Assembly: GCA_043780595.1 (NCBI GenBank)
Contig: JAYWCL010000180.1
Coordinates: forward strand, 6,511-70,510
Source: Limnoglobus sp043780595
Lineage (GTDB): Bacteria; Planctomycetota; Planctomycetia; Gemmatales; Gemmataceae
Length of the DNA stretch: 64,000 nt
Reading direction: 5' to 3'
Shown: positions 61,839 to 64,000 of the stretch, in pieces
How positions within the stretch are numbered: position 1 is the first letter of the stretch
Layout of the letters: the number at the start of each line of letters is the position of its first letter
The notes under the pieces: model-generated
What the model saw: only the letters and a program-made list of their open reading frames with translations
Database searches by the model: none
What the model was told of the DNA's origin: nothing
Program-made: the position numbers and the translations under genes

Positions 61839-62420
61839 TCACGAACATTGCTGCCGCAGCGATGTCGAAGAAATATCGAGGCGAAACTCCGCTTCGGTGA
61901 GTGCGGTGAACAGTGTTTCGTTGCCCTCCCACACGCGGAACGTGCCCGCCCCATCGATACGCCCGCCGACGAGAACGCGGCAACCGCGTTCGATTAACGC
62001 GAATACTGCTCTGTCGCGTAACTCCGATTCACCCGCATAGTATTTCAAATCGAGCATCCGCACGGCGGTGTCGTAACCGACCACGAACGTGCAACCGGGG
62101 AACAGTTCCGCCTTTTGCTCGAAGGTGGCAGCACACGTCAACCACAGCGAAGTTTCTTTCGGAAAGTTTACCGTGCGGCGTTCGACGTCTTCGATCGTCA
62201 GGTTCGGTTTATCGACATTCTGAATGCTCAACTCGAAATCGACGGGCGACCCCAAGTGCAGCGCCGCCACACGCGCCAATTGCAAGTGCCCATTGTGAAG
62301 CGGATGGAACGACCCCGGCAACAGGGCCTTCGGTCGCGGCAAATCCGCACGGTAACTGCCGTGCGAATCGCGGCACACCGCGGGGTGTTCGCCCGCAAAA
62401 AACGAATGCAGTTCCATCAT
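61839..62420 (-). CDS. NadD-like nicotinate/nicotinamide-nucleotide adenylyltransferase family protein
   Basis: 193 residues. Nucleotidyltransferase motifs 'LLPGSFHPLHNGHLQLA' (HNGH at 42-45) and 'DISSTSLRQQ' near the C-terminus, the ISSTxxR signature of NaMN/NMN adenylyltransferases. The centre ('FVVGYDTAVRMLDLKYY') is also typical. Forms a dinucleotide from ATP and a pyridine mononucleotide in the family; substrate here not proven. Convergent with the gene at 60615 (6 bp apart) and divergent from the kinase/Thg1 pair. Confidence 0.8.
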   Translation of the reverse strand: MMELHSFFAGEHPAVCRDSHGSYRADLPRPKALLPGSFHPLHNGHLQLARVAALHLGSPVDFELSIQNVDKPNLTIEDVERRTVNFPKETSLWLTCAATFEQKAELFPGCTFVVGYDTAVRMLDLKYYAGESELRDRAVFALIERGCRVLVGGRIDGAGTFRVWEGNETLFTALTEAEFRLDISSTSLRQQCS

Positions 62421-62578
62421 CGAGTCCTGAGATTCACTTTTAGGGACTTTAGCTCACCGGTGCGTTGGATTTGTCGTAACCCGATCGCACCGTTACAACG
62501 CAAGTAACAATTGTAATCGCGGAATGACAAGCGATTCGACTGCGTTCTGCTCACAATCGTCGAATAAGGAATGGCAAC

Positions 62579-63031
62579 ATGCAGGCCGTGATCTTCGTGG
62601 GTATCCAAGCGGCGGGAAAATCGACGTTCTACAAAGAGCGATTTTTTACGACGCACATGCGGATAAACCTCGACATGCTCAAGACGCGGAAACGCGAGAA
62701 GCGGTTCGTGGATGTTTGTATCGAAGAGAAACAACGATTCGTCGTCGACAACACGAACCCGACGCGAGCCAACCGTCTCGTTTATATCCAGGCGGCGAAA
62801 GAGGCGGGTTTTCAAGTCGTTTGCTACTACTTGCAGTCGATTGTCGAAGATTGCAAGAAGCGGAACGATCAGCGACCGCAGATACAATACGTGCCAGTAG
62901 AAGCCATCCTCGGTACGGCGGGTCGCATGGAATTGCCTGCGAAAGACGAGGGGTTCGACGAGATGTACTACGTGAAAATCGGCGACGCCAACACGTTTAT
63001 CGTTGAGGAGTGGAGCGATGAAGTTCGATGA
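62579..63031 (+). CDS. P-loop polynucleotide-kinase-like ATPase
   Basis: 150 residues. Walker A 'GIQAAGKST' (Lys14), 'RINLDMLKTR' as the acceptor-site strand, 'FVVDNTNPTRANRLVYI' (DNTN, as in T4 polynucleotide-kinase-like AAA_33 proteins), lid region 'CKKRNDQRP', and a C-terminal 'DEGFDEMYYVKI'. Likely phosphorylates a 5'-OH nucleic-acid end or a small molecule; target unknown. Its end overlaps the Thg1-like gene by 14 nt, so the two are one transcript. The link to RNA repair is inferred from the partner. Confidence 0.78.
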   Translation: MQAVIFVGIQAAGKSTFYKERFFTTHMRINLDMLKTRKREKRFVDVCIEEKQRFVVDNTNPTRANRLVYIQAAKEAGFQVVCYYLQSIVEDCKKRNDQRPQIQYVPVEAILGTAGRMELPAKDEGFDEMYYVKIGDANTFIVEEWSDEVR

Positions 63032-63788
63032 ACTCGACGCAAAAATGCGAGTGTTTGAAACGGCGCACGATCACTGCGTGCTGCCGGGGTTGTACATGGT
63101 CGCCCGGCTCGACGGTCGTGGCTTCACGCGATTGACGAAAGAAACGCATTCGTTTGAAGCTCCTTTCGACGTGCGATTTCGCGACATAATGCTGGCCACC
63201 GTCGAACACCTGATGTCCGCGTGCGGCTTTCACGTGGTCTTCGGCTACACGCAGAGCGATGAGATATCGCTCTTGTTCGCGCTCGATGAGAACAGCTTTG
63301 GGCGGAAACTCCGCAAGTTGCAATCGATACTTTCCGGCGAAGCGAGTGCGAAGTTTTCGCTGCTGTTGGGGTCGATGGGGGTGTTCGATTGTCGCATCGC
63401 ACAACTGCCATCCGCAGGTCACGTCGTCGACTATTTCCGCTGGCGGAACGAAGACGCGCACCGCAATTCCCTGAACGCCCACAGCTATTGGCAACTCCGC
63501 AAGAATGGGCAAACGGTTGCCAAAGCGACGGCCGCGATGCAAGGGTTGTCGGTCGCGGAAAAGAACGAATTGCTCTTTCAGAGCGGCACCAATTTCAACG
63601 ACTTGCCAACGTGGCAAAAGCGTGGCACCGGTTCGTACTGGGAGCAATACGAACGCTCTGCCGAGAACCCGATCACCGGCGAGAAAGTGGTCGCCCAACG
63701 CAAGCGGATCCGGCACGATATGGAGTTGCCGGTGAAGGAAGCGTATACGGCGTTTCTACTGAAACGATTGACGGAATGCGGTGATTGA
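63018..63788 (+). CDS. tRNA-His guanylyltransferase family (Thg1-like) 3'-5' polymerase
   Basis: 256 residues from ATG 63018 (GGAG 6 nt upstream); a TTG at 63003 is less likely. Palm-type catalytic motifs: 'ARLDGRGFTRLTK' (Asp32, first metal ligand) and 'FGYTQSDEISLLF' (Asp81-Glu82). 'RNSLNAHSYWQLRKNG' and 'FNDLPTWQKRGTG' are typical of Thg1. Thg1 adds G-1 to tRNA-His in eukaryotes; bacterial Thg1-like proteins repair 5'-truncated tRNAs by templated 3'-5' addition. Coupled to a kinase-like gene. Family call firm, in vivo role inferred. Confidence 0.9.
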   Translation: MKFDELDAKMRVFETAHDHCVLPGLYMVARLDGRGFTRLTKETHSFEAPFDVRFRDIMLATVEHLMSACGFHVVFGYTQSDEISLLFALDENSFGRKLRKLQSILSGEASAKFSLLLGSMGVFDCRIAQLPSAGHVVDYFRWRNEDAHRNSLNAHSYWQLRKNGQTVAKATAAMQGLSVAEKNELLFQSGTNFNDLPTWQKRGTGSYWEQYERSAENPITGEKVVAQRKRIRHDMELPVKEAYTAFLLKRLTECGD

Positions 63789-63791
63789 AAA

Positions 63792-63829
63792 CGCCTTGCG
63801 ACTTCCACTTTTGCGGAGGTCGCAAGGCG
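63792..63829. terminator. Bidirectional terminator between the Thg1-like and barrel genes
   Basis: CGCCTTGCGAC (63792-63802) pairs exactly with GTCGCAAGGCG (63819-63829); with a G-T wobble the stem extends to 15 bp around an 8-nt loop. It lies between two convergent stops (63788 and 63839). Confidence 0.7.
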
Positions 63830-63838
63830 CGAGCGATT

Positions 63839-64000
63839 TTACCAACGTACGCCGTATTGCATGTAGAACAGGCTGCTGTTTACCGAGGCGTTCGGCCCCG
63901 AAGTGTTGCGTAGGAACCCGCCGCCGAACAGGTGCGAGTAGCCGACGAGTAAGTCCGAACGCGGCGTCAGGTGGAAGTTCGTCACGAGGTCGATTTCGTT
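63839..64000 (-). CDS. C-terminus of an outer-membrane beta-barrel (alginate-export-like), 5' end outside window
   Basis: Last 53 residues of a leftward gene entering from the right edge: 'EIDLVTNFHLTPRSDLLVGY', 'SHLFGGGFLRNT' and a final 'SSLFYMQYGVRW'. Alternating hydrophobic residues and a terminal aromatic (Trp) are the signature of a last beta-strand recognised for outer-membrane insertion. The 'LFGGGFLRN...LFYMQY' pattern fits the alginate_exp-type barrels common in planctomycetes. Only this fragment can be judged. Confidence 0.7.
   Translation of the reverse strand, partial: NEIDLVTNFHLTPRSDLLVGYSHLFGGGFLRNTSGPNASVNSSLFYMQYGVRW

Overview
The window looks like chromosomal DNA of a planctomycete, most likely of the Gemmataceae. 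This rests on gene content seen directly: two loci pairing planctomycete cytochrome (PSCyt/DUF1549/DUF1553) proteins with DUF1501 proteins, three secreted DUF1080 (3-keto-disaccharide hydrolase-like) genes, a PVC-type heme-binding dehydrogenase-like protein with HEAT repeats, Ser/Thr kinases with unusual flanking regions, zinc-ribbon membrane proteins, an LTxxQ secreted protein, and several families of dispersed palindromic repeats. The genus is an inference.

Layout. 1-5.4 kb: a DUF1080 gene running off the left edge, a putative lipoprotein, copy 1 of a 305-bp terminal-inverted-repeat element, a large Ser/Thr kinase with a truncated-looking tail, and a repeat-rich gap. 5.4-14.1 kb: a co-directional run of larE plus a translationally coupled small gene, two zinc-ribbon membrane proteins around a CotH-like kinase, a dihydrolipoamide dehydrogenase, a DUF1963-like lipoprotein and nadB. 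14.2-24.6 kb: secreted proteins, a duplicated 5'-gene segment, repeat copy 2, an esterase, a 7Fe ferredoxin, hemH, a DUF3500 protein, a cytochrome c-like protein, two decayed gene fragments, a ZnuB-like permease and a second kinase. 24.8-34.9 kb: a molybdopterin oxidoreductase whose stop codon lies in repeat copy 3, a DacZ-like diadenylate cyclase, an aldo/keto reductase, the first PSCyt/DUF1501 pair, an ISAzo13-type transposase remnant and an orphan HTH protein in an AT-richer patch. 34.9-43.8 kb: a Gfo/Idh/MocA oxidoreductase with its PVC heme protein, small secreted proteins, a DUF1080 gene, hisG, a frameshifted hicA with intact hicB, a frameshifted FkbM methyltransferase and tRNA-Ser(TGA).

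43.86-48.84 kb is the most interesting region. It is a compact leftward operon of a WXG100-like protein, a coiled-coil protein, a second small helical protein and a 1318-residue membrane FtsK/SpoIIIE ATPase with one intact and two degenerate ATPase modules, all tightly spaced or overlapping. It looks like a minimal type VII (ESX/Ess)-like secretion system. An S24/S26-like peptidase lies just upstream.

49.4-64 kb: a second DUF1501/DUF1549/WD40-PPC operon, a DUF1080 gene, a second copy of a 135-bp palindrome, an M24 peptidase, a two-lobed esterase, a HEAT-like secreted protein, a NadD-like nucleotidyltransferase, a polynucleotide-kinase-like P-loop protein overlapping a Thg1-type 3'-5' RNA polymerase (a possible RNA-repair pair), and the C-terminus of an outer-membrane beta-barrel at the right edge.

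Many starts were moved downstream from the longest open frame to a start codon followed by a signal peptide or preceded by a Shine-Dalgarno sequence. No CRISPR array, rRNA or complete insertion sequence was seen.
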